Source: Marinomonas phaeophyticola
GTDB lineage: Bacteria; Pseudomonadota; Gammaproteobacteria; Pseudomonadales; Marinomonadaceae
Length of the DNA: 64,000 nucleotides
Assembly: GCF_026966905.1 (NCBI RefSeq)
Contig: NZ_JAPUBN010000013.1
Span: 372,001-436,000 of the forward strand
Reading direction: 5' to 3'
The notes under the pieces were generated by a model. It was given only the letters and a program-made list of their open reading frames with translations, did no database searches and was not told the origin of the DNA. Positions 45,086-54,543 of this stretch are shown piece by piece. The position numbers and the translations under genes were made by a program. The first letter of the stretch is position 1. Every line of letters starts with the position of its first letter.

Positions 45086-45117
45086 CACATGTCATGAGTT
45101 TTTGGTCATGACGTGTG
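45086..45117 (+). terminator. Terminator after the lyase gene
   Basis: CACATGTCATGA (45086-45097) and TCATGACGTGTG (45106-45117) make a 12-bp stem with one G-T pair, followed by CTTTTAT. Confidence 0.75.
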
Positions 45118-45224
45118 CTTTTATCTCGATTGTCAAATGACCGCCGCATTCCTAATATCCCCATCGAACCGGTTGTACGTATCACAGTACGGCTACTATT
45201 TACCTAAGAATAAGAGAGTTTACG

Positions 45225-46730
45225 ATGACGGAATCGATTGCTGCTCCATTAGAGTGGGCTAGAAAATGGCTTGCTACTCCTAAAAAACAATACATGAATG
45301 GCCAATGGATCGACGGTAATTCGAAAGAGCAATGGAGTGTAAAAGACCCATCTAATGGTGATCTTTTATGTCATTTTAACATGGCTGATTCAGATCAAGT
45401 TGAGCAAATGGCGCAGCAGGCCCACCAAACTCATGATGAGCAAGTATGGGCAAAATCCAACCGTGATAGTCGGGCTAAATTACTGCGTGATATCGCGACA
45501 TTAATACGGTCGAATGTTGAAAAGTTAGCGGTATTGGAAAGTCTAGCAAATGGCAAGTTGTATAGTGAATCCTTGGAAGGTGACATCCCAACCTGTGCTG
45601 ATATTTTTGATTATTACGCTGGTTGGGTCGATAAATTTTATGGTGAAACCTGCCCAGTTGAAGAGGGTTATTTAAATTACACCACCAAAGAGCCTGTTGG
45701 TGTGTGTGGCTTGATTGCTCCTTGGAATTTTCCTCTTTATCAAGCCAGTTTGAAAATTGCTCCGGCTTTAGCGATGGGCAATACCGTTATTATTAAACCG
45801 TCAGAATATACCCCACTTACGGCGATTTATTTGATGGAATTGATTGACCAAGAGTTATCGGTACCAAAAGGGGTAATCAACTTATTGTTGACTGGTGGTC
45901 AAGCGGCCAATCAACTGACCCTAAGCCACCATGTACATAAAATTTCTTTTACAGGCAGTACTGGGGTAGGTCAAAAAATCGTTCAAAACTCAGGTATATC
46001 AAATCTGAAATCAGCCACGTTGGAATTAGGCGGAAAATCACCTTGTATCTTTTTTGAAGATACCCCGAATTTAGACAGTGCCATTGATCGTGCCTTTGAT
46101 GTGATGTTTTCCCATAAAGGTGAAAAATGCTCCGAGCCAACACGCTTTTTAATTCACGAAAGTATTTATGACTACGTATTGAATGCTTTGATTGAAAAAG
46201 CCAATGGCGTGAAGTGCGGTAATCCTTTTGCGGCCGATGCACAACAGGGTCCGCAATGTAATGAAATGCAATTTAATAAGATCATGAGCTATATCGAAAT
46301 TGGCAAACAAGAAGCCGAGTTGGTGGCTGGTGGCTATGCGGATACAGAAGGTGATAACGCGAAAGGGTTTTATATTCGACCAACCATTTTTTCAAATGTG
46401 TCTCCATCTTGTCGTATTGCTCAAGAAGAGATTTTTGGTCCAATTCTTTGCTGTACCCCATTTGCTACGACAGAAGAAGCCGTGACTATGGCAAACGATA
46501 CGGCTTTTGGTTTAGCGGCCGGTATCTATACCAGTAATGTGTCGCGCGCGCATAAAGTGGCGGAGCAAATTGATGCGGGGATGTTGTTTATTAATCGCTA
46601 CGGTTGTTACGGGTTAAGCAGTCCATTTGGCGGTTTTAAACAAAGTGGCTGGGGTAAAGAAATGGCGATTCATTCTTTGTCTTCCTACACAAAAAGTAAG
46701 TCTGTTTGGGTTTACTACGGCGATCAATGA
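45225..46730 (+). CDS. NAD(P)-dependent aldehyde dehydrogenase (betaine-aldehyde type)
   Basis: The 501-residue protein has the ALDH catalytic residues: asparagine in IAPWNFPLYQASLKIAPAL, glutamate in TLELGGKSPCIFF, cysteine in HKGEKCSEPTRFL, and the C-terminal SPFGGFKQSGWGKEM. It resembles betaine-aldehyde and related semialdehyde dehydrogenases more than the AldA-like enzyme of the minus-strand operon. It is followed on the same strand by an aldo-keto reductase, and the pair probably forms one transcript. Having two different ALDHs suggests that the pathway makes two aldehydes, or an aldehyde plus a toxic by-product. Confidence 0.9.
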   Translation: MTESIAAPLEWARKWLATPKKQYMNGQWIDGNSKEQWSVKDPSNGDLLCHFNMADSDQVEQMAQQAHQTHDEQVWAKSNRDSRAKLLRDIATLIRSNVEKLAVLESLANGKLYSESLEGDIPTCADIFDYYAGWVDKFYGETCPVEEGYLNYTTKEPVGVCGLIAPWNFPLYQASLKIAPALAMGNTVIIKPSEYTPLTAIYLMELIDQELSVPKGVINLLLTGGQAANQLTLSHHVHKISFTGSTGVGQKIVQNSGISNLKSATLELGGKSPCIFFEDTPNLDSAIDRAFDVMFSHKGEKCSEPTRFLIHESIYDYVLNALIEKANGVKCGNPFAADAQQGPQCNEMQFNKIMSYIEIGKQEAELVAGGYADTEGDNAKGFYIRPTIFSNVSPSCRIAQEEIFGPILCCTPFATTEEAVTMANDTAFGLAAGIYTSNVSRAHKVAEQIDAGMLFINRYGCYGLSSPFGGFKQSGWGKEMAIHSLSSYTKSKSVWVYYGDQ

Positions 46731-46795
46731 TCGGTGTCTTTAGCTGTTACCTCTGTTAAAGCGGGTCAACACAACAATAAAAAGTGAGCGTTATC

Positions 46796-47827
46796 ATGCA
46801 ATATGTTCAATTAGGTCAATCTGGATTAAAAGTATCACGTTTGTGTCTCGGCACCATGAATATGGGCTCAAAGGAATGGAAGCCTTGGATTTTTGATGAA
46901 AAAGAGAGCGAACCCATTATTTGCCATGCATTAGACAATGGCGTTAATTTTATCGATCTTGCTGATTTTTATTCGCAAGGCGCAGGCGAACAAGTAGTGT
47001 GTAATGTACTTAATCGCGTGGCGCGTCGTGATGATTTGGTCATTACAACGAAAGTGGGCTATTCGATGGGAACTGATATTAATGCTTCTGGTCATTCTCG
47101 TAAGCATATATTTAATTCCATTGATGCGTCTTTGAAACGTATGGGTACCGATTATGTTGATATTTATATGTTGCATTATTTCGATACCCAAACGCCTATT
47201 GAAGAGACCATGATGGCCCTGAATGACATAGTGCGCTCAGGTAAAGCTCGTTATATTGGTGTATCAACCATGAACACCTGGCAATTAGCGAAAATTTTAC
47301 AAGTGTGTGAACGTCATGGCTTGGTTAAACCAATCAATATGCAGTTACAATTGAATTGTGCATATCGTGAAGAAGAGCGAGAAATGATCCCTTACTGTGT
47401 TGATCAAGGTATAGGTGTATCTGTTTTTAGTCCTCTGGCTCGTGGTGTATTGACGAATGACCTCAATTCAACACGTAATAAGACGGATTTCTTTACGGCT
47501 GAAATGTATAACGATCAAGCTTCTATTGATATTGCTCATTCTGTTGCAAAAGTGGCGCAGTTTAGAGGATGTGCTCCAGCTCAAGTGGCACAAGCATGGG
47601 TTCTTAATAAACCCCAAGTGTCTTCTATGCTAGTGGGGGCAGACACAAAAGAGCAGTTTGATAGTGCTCTTAATGCATTAAATATGACCTTAAGTGACAG
47701 TGAAATTTATGAAATAGAACGCAATTACACGCCTTGTGATTTAATCAATGATTATACGGCAGGTAAACGCATCCCACGTAATGCAAGACCTGAACAAGAG
47801 TTTGGTAGGCTGGAAAGCGTAGGTTAA
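46796..47827 (+). CDS. Aldo-keto reductase
   Basis: The 343-residue TIM-barrel protein has the catalytic tetrad: aspartate and tyrosine in FIDLADFYSQG, lysine in ITTKVGYSMG, and histidine in YMLHYFDTQTP. The cofactor region appears as FSPLARGVLT. It resembles the YdhF/Tas-type AKRs that use NADPH to reduce carbonyls or oxidise alcohols. ATG 46796 starts the fold; a GTG four codons earlier is possible. It follows the second aldehyde dehydrogenase and precedes a good terminator. Its substrate is presumably a pathway intermediate. Confidence 0.89.
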   Translation: MQYVQLGQSGLKVSRLCLGTMNMGSKEWKPWIFDEKESEPIICHALDNGVNFIDLADFYSQGAGEQVVCNVLNRVARRDDLVITTKVGYSMGTDINASGHSRKHIFNSIDASLKRMGTDYVDIYMLHYFDTQTPIEETMMALNDIVRSGKARYIGVSTMNTWQLAKILQVCERHGLVKPINMQLQLNCAYREEEREMIPYCVDQGIGVSVFSPLARGVLTNDLNSTRNKTDFFTAEMYNDQASIDIAHSVAKVAQFRGCAPAQVAQAWVLNKPQVSSMLVGADTKEQFDSALNALNMTLSDSEIYEIERNYTPCDLINDYTAGKRIPRNARPEQEFGRLESVG

Positions 47828-47854
47828 CCTCTGTCTTGTTACTTTAGGCTTGAT

Positions 47855-47886
47855 AAAAAATCCTTGCATGTTGCGAGGATTTTTTT
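47855..47886 (+). terminator. Terminator after the aldo-keto reductase
   Basis: AATCCTTGC and GCGAGGATT form a stem (47859-47867 with 47873-47881, loop ATGTT), preceded by an A run and followed by a T run up to 47886. This is a standard rho-independent terminator. Confidence 0.88.
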
Positions 47887-47945
47887 GCCAGTCACTTCAA
47901 AGGGATTTGTTTTTATTACTTTAAAGGCATAATATTGGGAAATAA

Positions 47946-47979
47946 TTCCTTATATGAAAAAAATATTTCACATAAGGAA
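47946..47979. promoter_or_regulatory. Paired palindromic boxes upstream of the IclR gene
   Basis: TTCCTTATATGAAA (47946-47959) and TTTCACATAAGGAA (47966-47979) are related 14-bp boxes with a 20-bp offset. Together they form a larger near-perfect dyad of 16 + 16 bases with one mismatch. Position, about 90 bases before the IclR gene, suggests autoregulation. The same geometry occurs at 43324-43357. Confidence 0.7.
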
Positions 47980-48067
47980 TTTGTTTTCAAAGAGAAACTC
48001 TGGTGTCTGAAATGTATTTCAATATACCAGCTGTAAAATGATTTTATACCCTTGAAAAAGTATTGAA

Positions 48068-48832
48068 ATGAGCATTGAAAAAAATAAAACTCAAGCCCCT
48101 GCCGTAGATCATGCTATTGCGATTATCGATTTAATTGCGGCTTCCTCCTTTCCTTTAACCTTGTCTGAAATTTGCAAACAAACTCATATCCCTGCTGCAA
48201 GCGCCCATCGGGTCATTAATTCGTTACTGATGCATCAGATGATTTCAACAGACCCTCGTAGAAAGCGATCTTACAGTGTTGGCTCTCGTATTTTTGAGGT
48301 GGCTTCTACTGTTTTTAGTAAGCAAAGTTTGATTCCCTTTTTTTATCCTATTGCTGAAATTTTAAAAAATGAAATACACCAACCTATCTTTTTAAGTGTT
48401 CCTATTGGTAATCAAATGGTGGTGGTATCTAAAGTGGAACCTTCAGTCAGTAATGCTTTTGAAATCTATATTGGTCAAACGATCGGCATGCATTTTTCTG
48501 CATCGGGTAAATCACTTTTATCTATGCATTCAGAAGAGTTTAGGAAAAATTATTTTGCTCTGGATACGGTGGCTGATACCTTAAGTAATGATGGGAAAAA
48601 AGAGGTGTTAGAAGAAATAGATAGAGCGGCACGACTTGGGTATTCTGTCAGCAATGGCGATTTTGATGGCCGCATTAGTACATTGGCTGCGCCAGTTATG
48701 AATTTGCGTAATGAGCCTGTGGCGACGATCAGTATTGCCATTAAAAGTGCAGAATTTGATCCTCCAGAAGCGCGCCAATATTCGAAGAATTTAGTTCAGG
48801 CCGCGCGCCAGCTGTCCGCTCGTATTATCTAA
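48068..48832 (+). CDS. IclR-family transcriptional regulator of the catabolic island
   Basis: The 254-residue protein has the N-terminal winged helix (PAVDHAIAIIDLIAASSFPLT, part; SEICKQTHIPAASAHRVINSL) and a C-terminal IclR ligand domain with GMHFSASGKSLLSM and STLAAPVMNLRNEPVATI. Members repress catabolic genes until a small acid ligand binds. It ends the plus-strand part of the island. Paired 14-bp boxes lie before it and before the minus-strand operon, so it probably controls both and itself. The ATG at 48068 has only a weak ribosome site. Confidence 0.9.
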   Translation: MSIEKNKTQAPAVDHAIAIIDLIAASSFPLTLSEICKQTHIPAASAHRVINSLLMHQMISTDPRRKRSYSVGSRIFEVASTVFSKQSLIPFFYPIAEILKNEIHQPIFLSVPIGNQMVVVSKVEPSVSNAFEIYIGQTIGMHFSASGKSLLSMHSEEFRKNYFALDTVADTLSNDGKKEVLEEIDRAARLGYSVSNGDFDGRISTLAAPVMNLRNEPVATISIAIKSAEFDPPEARQYSKNLVQAARQLSARII

Positions 48833-48909
48833 TTGATGTAGAGCCTGAACGATCGCGCCAACTTTTGTCTAATGAAGGCGCTACGAGTAATCGATAGCCT
48901 GTTCGTGCC

Positions 48910-50430
48910 TTATTGACATTGAGTGTAGCAACTTGGTGTTCTAGGGCAGACCGCTCCTCGAGAGCAAATGAGCCTAGCGTCGTTCTCTATACCTCTTTCA
49001 ACCCAGTTTATATTGAGAATTTTAGCGACACTCATAAGATCTTTTTTTATATTTTTAGGGATAGTGGCTGAGCCACCATTGTTGACGCAGACTTGCTTTA
49101 GCTCGTTGGCAATGCTGAGAACATCTTTGCCCTGAGCTTCAATCGCTGGATTAAGATCAATTCCAGAGCACAGAACATGATGATTACCGGCTAAATCTTG
49201 TGCTGTGACGGATTCACAGGAATAAATACGAGGTTCATTGCCCACATTCAGAATGGAAATTTGGGAAGAGGTACCCGTTAAAGGGGCGTTAATCATGCGA
49301 AATACCGCCCAATGATGGCATGGGTCTTCCACCTCACGCATATTTCCCCAGGGTAAAGGGATACCATTTCCTCGATAAACGGCTTTTAATTTACCCGGCG
49401 CGTAGGCATCAAAGTAGTGCCAATGGGGGTAAGGGGAAACGGCTGTCATCCGACGCATGGCAACCGACTCTGAAACGCCAACGAGCTTACCTGTGTTAAT
49501 TTCATAACCATTACGATCAAGCATCTGTCTAAAAGGTACTTTCGGGCACAGCAATGCACCCGCAAAAAAACTGCACTCAAAGTCCCGCCATGCATGCAGG
49601 ATATCTTGTGCTTCCATATCTGACGTTTGGGTACGAATGCTTTGGTCTTGTAATGGTGATATTTCATTGCGTCCAGTGACTAAGATATTTTTCATTCCAT
49701 CTTTGTCATGGAGGGCTGCATGACCAATATGTACGGCTAAATTATACTTTAAACGGTGCGGTTGAGATTTCATCCGTTGGTTAATATAAATGAGATTAGG
49801 TGGCTCGAAAAAGGAAGTGACAACACTTTGCGTATTTAATCCAATACCCTCTAAAGCGGCTGCAGGGGTCTTGTCAAACCACTTGATTTTCAATCCCATT
49901 TGTTTGGTTATAGCGAGGATTTCTTCCAAACTTAAAGGCAGCCTTTTTAGGCCTATCTCTTCCGCAGCACGTTCTAAATCTGGGAAATGGTTTTGATGAT
50001 GTTCTTGGTGAGCGCGTATTAATAGGTGCGCGAATTGCCGTCCACTGGTACCTGTTTGAGACAACATTTCAGGAATGGCTATCTGTAATATTTCCTTAGA
50101 AAATAGAAAGTTAGGTTCTAAGGCCATACCGTTTATCCCCCCACGAGCACCTTTGGTTGGTGTGATGTCTCCAGCCTCAGGAATATCGTCTAAAAACCAG
50201 TCAACCTCTTTTTGAAAGACGTTAGCAATGACTTCTAAGACCTCTTCACTCGGTATGCGTTTGCCCCTTTCTATCATAGATAAATAGGAGACCGAGGGGG
50301 CCGATTCTGGGTCCACTTTGATACAACGAGCGGATAAATCTTCCATCGTTAGGCGGTTACGTTTTCTTAGGTTACGTATCTTAGTTCCTAAGAAATGCGT
50401 TTTACGTGTGAGGCTATTTTTATGTTTCAT
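48910..50430 (-). CDS. XRE-family regulator with DUF3612 domain (ScfR/RamB-like)
   Basis: The 506-residue protein has a Cro/C1-type helix-turn-helix in the first 80 residues (KIRNLRKRNRLTMEDLSARC, SYLSMIERGKRIPSEEVLEVIA). A long domain follows with NLAVHIGHAALHD, where HxxxH-like spacing recalls the ImmA/IrrE-type region of short-chain-fatty-acid regulators. A cysteine-rich tail (CSRGAVCPRTPSCYTQC) closes it. I take the C-terminal part for DUF3612. Relatives RamB and ScfR sense acetyl-/propionyl-level signals and control the glyoxylate and methylcitrate genes. Here it is divergent from the malate synthase-isocitrate lyase pair, which fits that role. The ATG directly abuts the operator region. 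Confidence 0.85.
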   Translation of the reverse strand: MKHKNSLTRKTHFLGTKIRNLRKRNRLTMEDLSARCIKVDPESAPSVSYLSMIERGKRIPSEEVLEVIANVFQKEVDWFLDDIPEAGDITPTKGARGGINGMALEPNFLFSKEILQIAIPEMLSQTGTSGRQFAHLLIRAHQEHHQNHFPDLERAAEEIGLKRLPLSLEEILAITKQMGLKIKWFDKTPAAALEGIGLNTQSVVTSFFEPPNLIYINQRMKSQPHRLKYNLAVHIGHAALHDKDGMKNILVTGRNEISPLQDQSIRTQTSDMEAQDILHAWRDFECSFFAGALLCPKVPFRQMLDRNGYEINTGKLVGVSESVAMRRMTAVSPYPHWHYFDAYAPGKLKAVYRGNGIPLPWGNMREVEDPCHHWAVFRMINAPLTGTSSQISILNVGNEPRIYSCESVTAQDLAGNHHVLCSGIDLNPAIEAQGKDVLSIANELKQVCVNNGGSATIPKNIKKDLMSVAKILNINWVERGIENDARLICSRGAVCPRTPSCYTQCQ

Positions 50431-50433
50431 TTT

Positions 50434-50483
50434 TGTAAAATTTACACTGTGTAATTCTTATTGTGAAATTCTAGTGTAATTTC
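50434..50483. promoter_or_regulatory. Candidate operator cluster for the DUF3612 regulator
   Basis: A perfect 13-bp palindrome TGTAAA-A-TTTACA (50434-50446) is followed by three direct repeats of the same orientation: GTGTAATTC (50449-50457), GTGAAATTC (50463-50471) and GTGTAATTTC (50474-50483). They sit between the regulator start and the malate synthase start. The motif recalls the TTTGCAAA-type sites of RamB. This is inferred from sequence only. Confidence 0.6.
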
Positions 50484-50562
50484 GCTTAGACTAAAAATCA
50501 AGCAATCAGTCATTGCTTAAACCTAAGTGATAACGATCAAACTGGCTAGGAAGGTAGATAAG

Positions 50563-52739
50563 ATGAATATGACCCTACAAAAAAGCAGCTTCATTAATGA
50601 GGGGTTTTATAACTTCATCAATGAGGAAGTATTGCCCTTACATGCGTTGGACTCTTCAACATTCTGGAATGATTTTGAGACCTTGGTGGCTGATTTATCA
50701 CCGATTAATCAAACCTTGTTACTCACAAGAGAGCGCATGCAGGAGCAAATCGACCAATGGCACATTAACCGTAAAGGTCAGCCGTTTGACGCTCTGGAAT
50801 ACGAAGCGTTTTTACAGGAAATTCAATACCTTGTTGAGGAAAAGGAAGACTTTTCTATTACTACAGAAAACGTAGATGAGGAAATTGCCGAATTGGCTGG
50901 CCCACAATTAGTGGTTCCTGTGAAGAATGCGCGTTTTGCCCTTAATGCGGCGAATGCTCGTTGGGGAAGTTTATATGATGCTCTTTATGGCAGCGACATC
51001 ATTCCGGCAAAGGAGGGTTTAGAAAAAGGTGCTCAATATAACGAAGCTCGAGGTAAGCGAGTTATTGCAATGGCAAAGGATTTTCTTGACGACACTTTTC
51101 CACTGGAAATGGGTTCTCATCAAAATGCTTGTAGTTATGTTGTCTATTATAACCATTTATTGGCGTTTTTCTCCGATGGCAGTTCTTCTGGATTAAAAGA
51201 TCCTAGCCAGCTAGTGGCTTTGAGTGGTCCGCGTAATGAACCCGAATCATTACTGCTTAAAAATAATGGTTTGCATGTAGAGTTGCAGTTTGATCCGAAT
51301 GGTCAAAATGGTATTCATGATATTGCTAACATCAATGACATGATTTTAGAGTCGGCTTTAAGCACCATTATTGATTGTGAAGACTCCGTTGCCGCCGTAG
51401 ATGCAGAAGATAAAATAGACGTTTATAGAAATTGGTTGGGGCTAATGCGAGGTACTTTGGAAGCCTGTATGGAAAAAGGGGGCGGTCTCTCATTAGACGT
51501 ATGAATAGAGATAGACGCTATACCGGTATGGATAGACAAGATTACCTTTTACCTGGACGCTCATTGCTATTAATTCGCAATGTTGGTCACTTAATGCAAA
51601 GTGATTTAATGCAGGATGCTGCGGGCAATTTCGCCCCAGAAGGGATTGTTGATGCGGTTGTCACTTCACTCATAGCTGCATTGGATTTACAACAGGATAA
51701 TCCTATTCACAATAGTCGAACCGGCAGTATTTATATAGTTAAACCAAAAATGCATGGACCTGAAGAAGTCGCATTTACTTGTCTTCTATTCAGTCGGGTT
51801 GAAGCCATGTTAGGGCTAGCAAAAAACACGATCAAAATGGGCATCATGGATGAAGAGCGCCGTACTTCATTGAATTTAAAAGAGTGCATTCGTGCGGCGA
51901 AAGATCGAGTTGTGTTTATTAATACAGGCTTTCTGGATAGAACGGGTGATGAAATTCATACCAGTATGCATGCGGGGGCGTTCTTACCAAAAAATCAAAT
52001 CAAGGTGCAACCTTGGATTCAAGCTTATGAGAACCGTAATGTTGAAATTGGCCTAAATTGCGGGCTTCAAGGCAAGGCGCAAATAGGTAAAGGTATGTGG
52101 GCGATGCCGGATGAAATGGCCGCTATGATGAATGAAAAAATAGCACATCCTAAAGCGGGAGCCAACACGGCTTGGGTGCCATCACCTACAGCGGCGACCT
52201 TGCATGCGATGCATTATCACAAGGTGAACGTAGTTTCGATGCAGAACCAAATTAAACATAGAGTGCCATCAACACGAGCAGACTTATTGAAAATACCCAC
52301 TATAGACTCAATGAGTTCTCTTTCTGTTGAGGCGATAGAAGCTGAAGTTGAGAATAATATTCAAGGGATTTTAGGATACGTCGTTCGTTGGGTTGAGTCT
52401 GGTGTTGGCTGCTCCAAGGTACCGGATATTAACAATATTGGTTTAATGGAAGACAGAGCGACCTTAAGAATATCCAGTCAACACGTTGCGAATTGGCTAT
52501 TGCATGGAGTGTGTTCTAAAGAACAGATTGACCAGATTATGGTGCGTATGGCCGCTGTAGTGGATGAACAAAACAGCTTAACACCGGGTTACCAGGCTAT
52601 GTCACCAAAGACAGATCAAAGTCCTGCATTTATCGCCGCTCAGGAGTTGATCTTCCAAGCGCTCGATCAACCGAACGGATATACAGAGCCACTGCTTCAT
52701 AAGCACAGAGCTCAGGTAAAACAAGCTAAAAACCTTTAG
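50563..52739 (+). pseudogene. glcB: Malate synthase G, split by a one-base frameshift
   Basis: Together the two reading frames encode a complete malate synthase G (glyoxylate + acetyl-CoA to malate), about 724 residues. The first part runs from ATG 50563 (AGGAAGG upstream) to a stop at 51502-51504 and includes IDCEDSVAAVDAEDK. The second frame continues with [14 protein letters not shown] and carries the later family stretches: [74 protein letters not shown] and [11 protein letters not shown]. The join is in the run A5-G5 at 51473-51482: one more G would restore [12 protein letters not shown]. The rest is intact, so this is either a very recent mutation or a sequencing error in a homopolymer. 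Confidence 0.93.
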
Positions 52740-52791
52740 TAATACCCTTTGTACTTTTATTAACGAATAAAAATAAATAGCGAGAATAGAT

Positions 52792-54399
52792 ATGACAACT
52801 TATCAAAATGAAATACAGCAAGCCGATTCCACTCTTGACCGAAAAGGCCCATCTTGGGGGGCCATTAACCCTGAGTATGTGGCCAGAATGGCATTACAAA
52901 ACCGCTTTAAAACCGGTTTAGATATCGCCAAGTATACTGCAAAAATAATGCGTGAAGACATGGCCAACTACGATAAGGATGCGGCTAACTACACCCAATC
53001 TTTGGGGTGCTGGCATGGATTTATTGGCCAACAAAAAATGATTTCCATTAAAAAGCATTTTGGCACCACTCGCCGTCGTTATTTATATCTTTCTGGTTGG
53101 ATGGTGGCGGCGATGCGCTCTGAATTTGGGCCTTTACCAGATCAATCTATGCATGAGAAAACTTCCGTTCCGGCGTTAATTGAAGAACTGTATACTTTTT
53201 TGAAACAAGCTGACAGCCGTGAATTACAGCATTTATTTAAAGATCTTGATACTGCACGGGAAGAAGGTAATGAGGTTAAAGCAAAATCTGTGCAAGAGAA
53301 AATTGATGCATTTGAAACCCATGTTGTTCCTATTATCGCGGACATTGATGCCGGGTTTGGTAATGAAGAGGCGACCTATCTTTTGGCGAAAAAAATGATC
53401 GAAGCCGGTGCTTGTTGTATTCAAATTGAAAATCAGGTATCTGATGCGAAGCAATGTGGTCATCAGGACGGTAAAGTTACTGTGCCACACGAAGACTTCT
53501 TGGCAAAAATTAATGCCGTTCGTTATGCCTTTATGGAACTGGGCGTAGAAGAAGGGGTTATTGTGGCACGGACCGATTCGTTGGGAGCAGGGCTTACTCA
53601 AAAGATCCCAGTTTCTCAAGAAGAAGGGGATTTAGCAGATCAATACAATGCGTATATTGATGGTGAAGAGGTGACTTCACTGGCGCAAATGAAATCGGGT
53701 GACATGTTAATAAAACAAGGTGAGCGTGTTATTAAACCGATTCGTCTAGCGAATGGATTGGTGAGGTTTAAGGAAAATACTGGTGCGGATAGAGCGGTAT
53801 TAGATTGCATTACATCGTTACAAAATGGAGCGGACTTGCTCTGGATTGAAACAGAAAAGCCGCATATTGGTCAGATAGCGGCCTTGGTGAACCGTATTCG
53901 TGAAGCTGTGCCGAATGCAAAATTGGTTTACAACAATAGTCCATCTTTTAACTGGACATTAAACTTTCGTCAGCAGGTGTTTGATGCATGGTTGGAAGAA
54001 GGCCGTGACTTAAGCCAATACCAACGTAACGCCTTGATGTCGTCTGATTATGATCAAACCGACTTGTCGGTAGAAGCGGATAATAGAATTCGTCGCTTCC
54101 AACGAGACGCGGCACAACAAGCGGGTATTTTTCATCACCTGATTACGTTGCCAACCTATCATACAGCGGCATTATCAACGGATAATCTAGCGAAAGATTA
54201 CTTTGGTGAGCAAGGGATGCTGGGTTATGTATTAGAAGTACAAAGAAAAGAAATTAGACAGGGGTTGGCCTGCGTTAAGCACCAAGATATGTCAGGCTCC
54301 AATATCGGTGATGACCATAAAGAATATTTCTCTGGGGCGAATGCGCTAAAAGCATCAGGAAAAGATAATACAATGAATCAATTTGTCGTATCGTCTTAA
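52792..54399 (+). CDS. aceA: Isocitrate lyase, long form
   Basis: The enzyme splits isocitrate into glyoxylate and succinate, the first step of the glyoxylate shunt. The 535-residue protein is of the longer type known from Pseudomonas and Psychrobacter, compared with 434 in E. coli. The catalytic loop KQCGH is in SDAKQCGHQDGKV near residue 220, with PIIADIDAGFGNEEATYLLAKK (in part) before it. NSPSFNWTLNF and the lid region are also present. It follows malate synthase by 52 bases on the same strand, so the pair likely forms a regulated operon under the divergent DUF3612 protein. A strong terminator follows. Confidence 0.95.
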   Translation: MTTYQNEIQQADSTLDRKGPSWGAINPEYVARMALQNRFKTGLDIAKYTAKIMREDMANYDKDAANYTQSLGCWHGFIGQQKMISIKKHFGTTRRRYLYLSGWMVAAMRSEFGPLPDQSMHEKTSVPALIEELYTFLKQADSRELQHLFKDLDTAREEGNEVKAKSVQEKIDAFETHVVPIIADIDAGFGNEEATYLLAKKMIEAGACCIQIENQVSDAKQCGHQDGKVTVPHEDFLAKINAVRYAFMELGVEEGVIVARTDSLGAGLTQKIPVSQEEGDLADQYNAYIDGEEVTSLAQMKSGDMLIKQGERVIKPIRLANGLVRFKENTGADRAVLDCITSLQNGADLLWIETEKPHIGQIAALVNRIREAVPNAKLVYNNSPSFNWTLNFRQQVFDAWLEEGRDLSQYQRNALMSSDYDQTDLSVEADNRIRRFQRDAAQQAGIFHHLITLPTYHTAALSTDNLAKDYFGEQGMLGYVLEVQRKEIRQGLACVKHQDMSGSNIGDDHKEYFSGANALKASGKDNTMNQFVVSS

Positions 54400-54472
54400 G
54401 GTTTTGTTCTTTCATCACTGACTCTTAGTTAGTGAAATCTAGAGTTGGTATGTTAAGCCCTAAGTTATACAG

Positions 54473-54503
54473 AAAAACTAATGATGTTATGTCATTAGTT
54501 TTT
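54473..54503. terminator. Terminator after isocitrate lyase
   Basis: AAAAACTAATGA (54473-54484) and TCATTAGTTTTT (54492-54503) form a perfect 12-bp stem with loop TGTTATG and a following T run. It may also end the converging pilin transcript. Confidence 0.9.
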
Positions 54504-54543
54504 TTTGCTAGGTCGTCGTTTTTAAAACGATAATATCATATTG

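Noticed and set aside
51473..51482. Programmed -1 frameshift in malate synthase
   Set aside because: No standard X-XXY-YYZ slippery heptamer stands in frame (A-AAA-GGG and A-GGG-GGC do not re-pair well), and malate synthase is not known to use frameshifting. A lost base is more likely.
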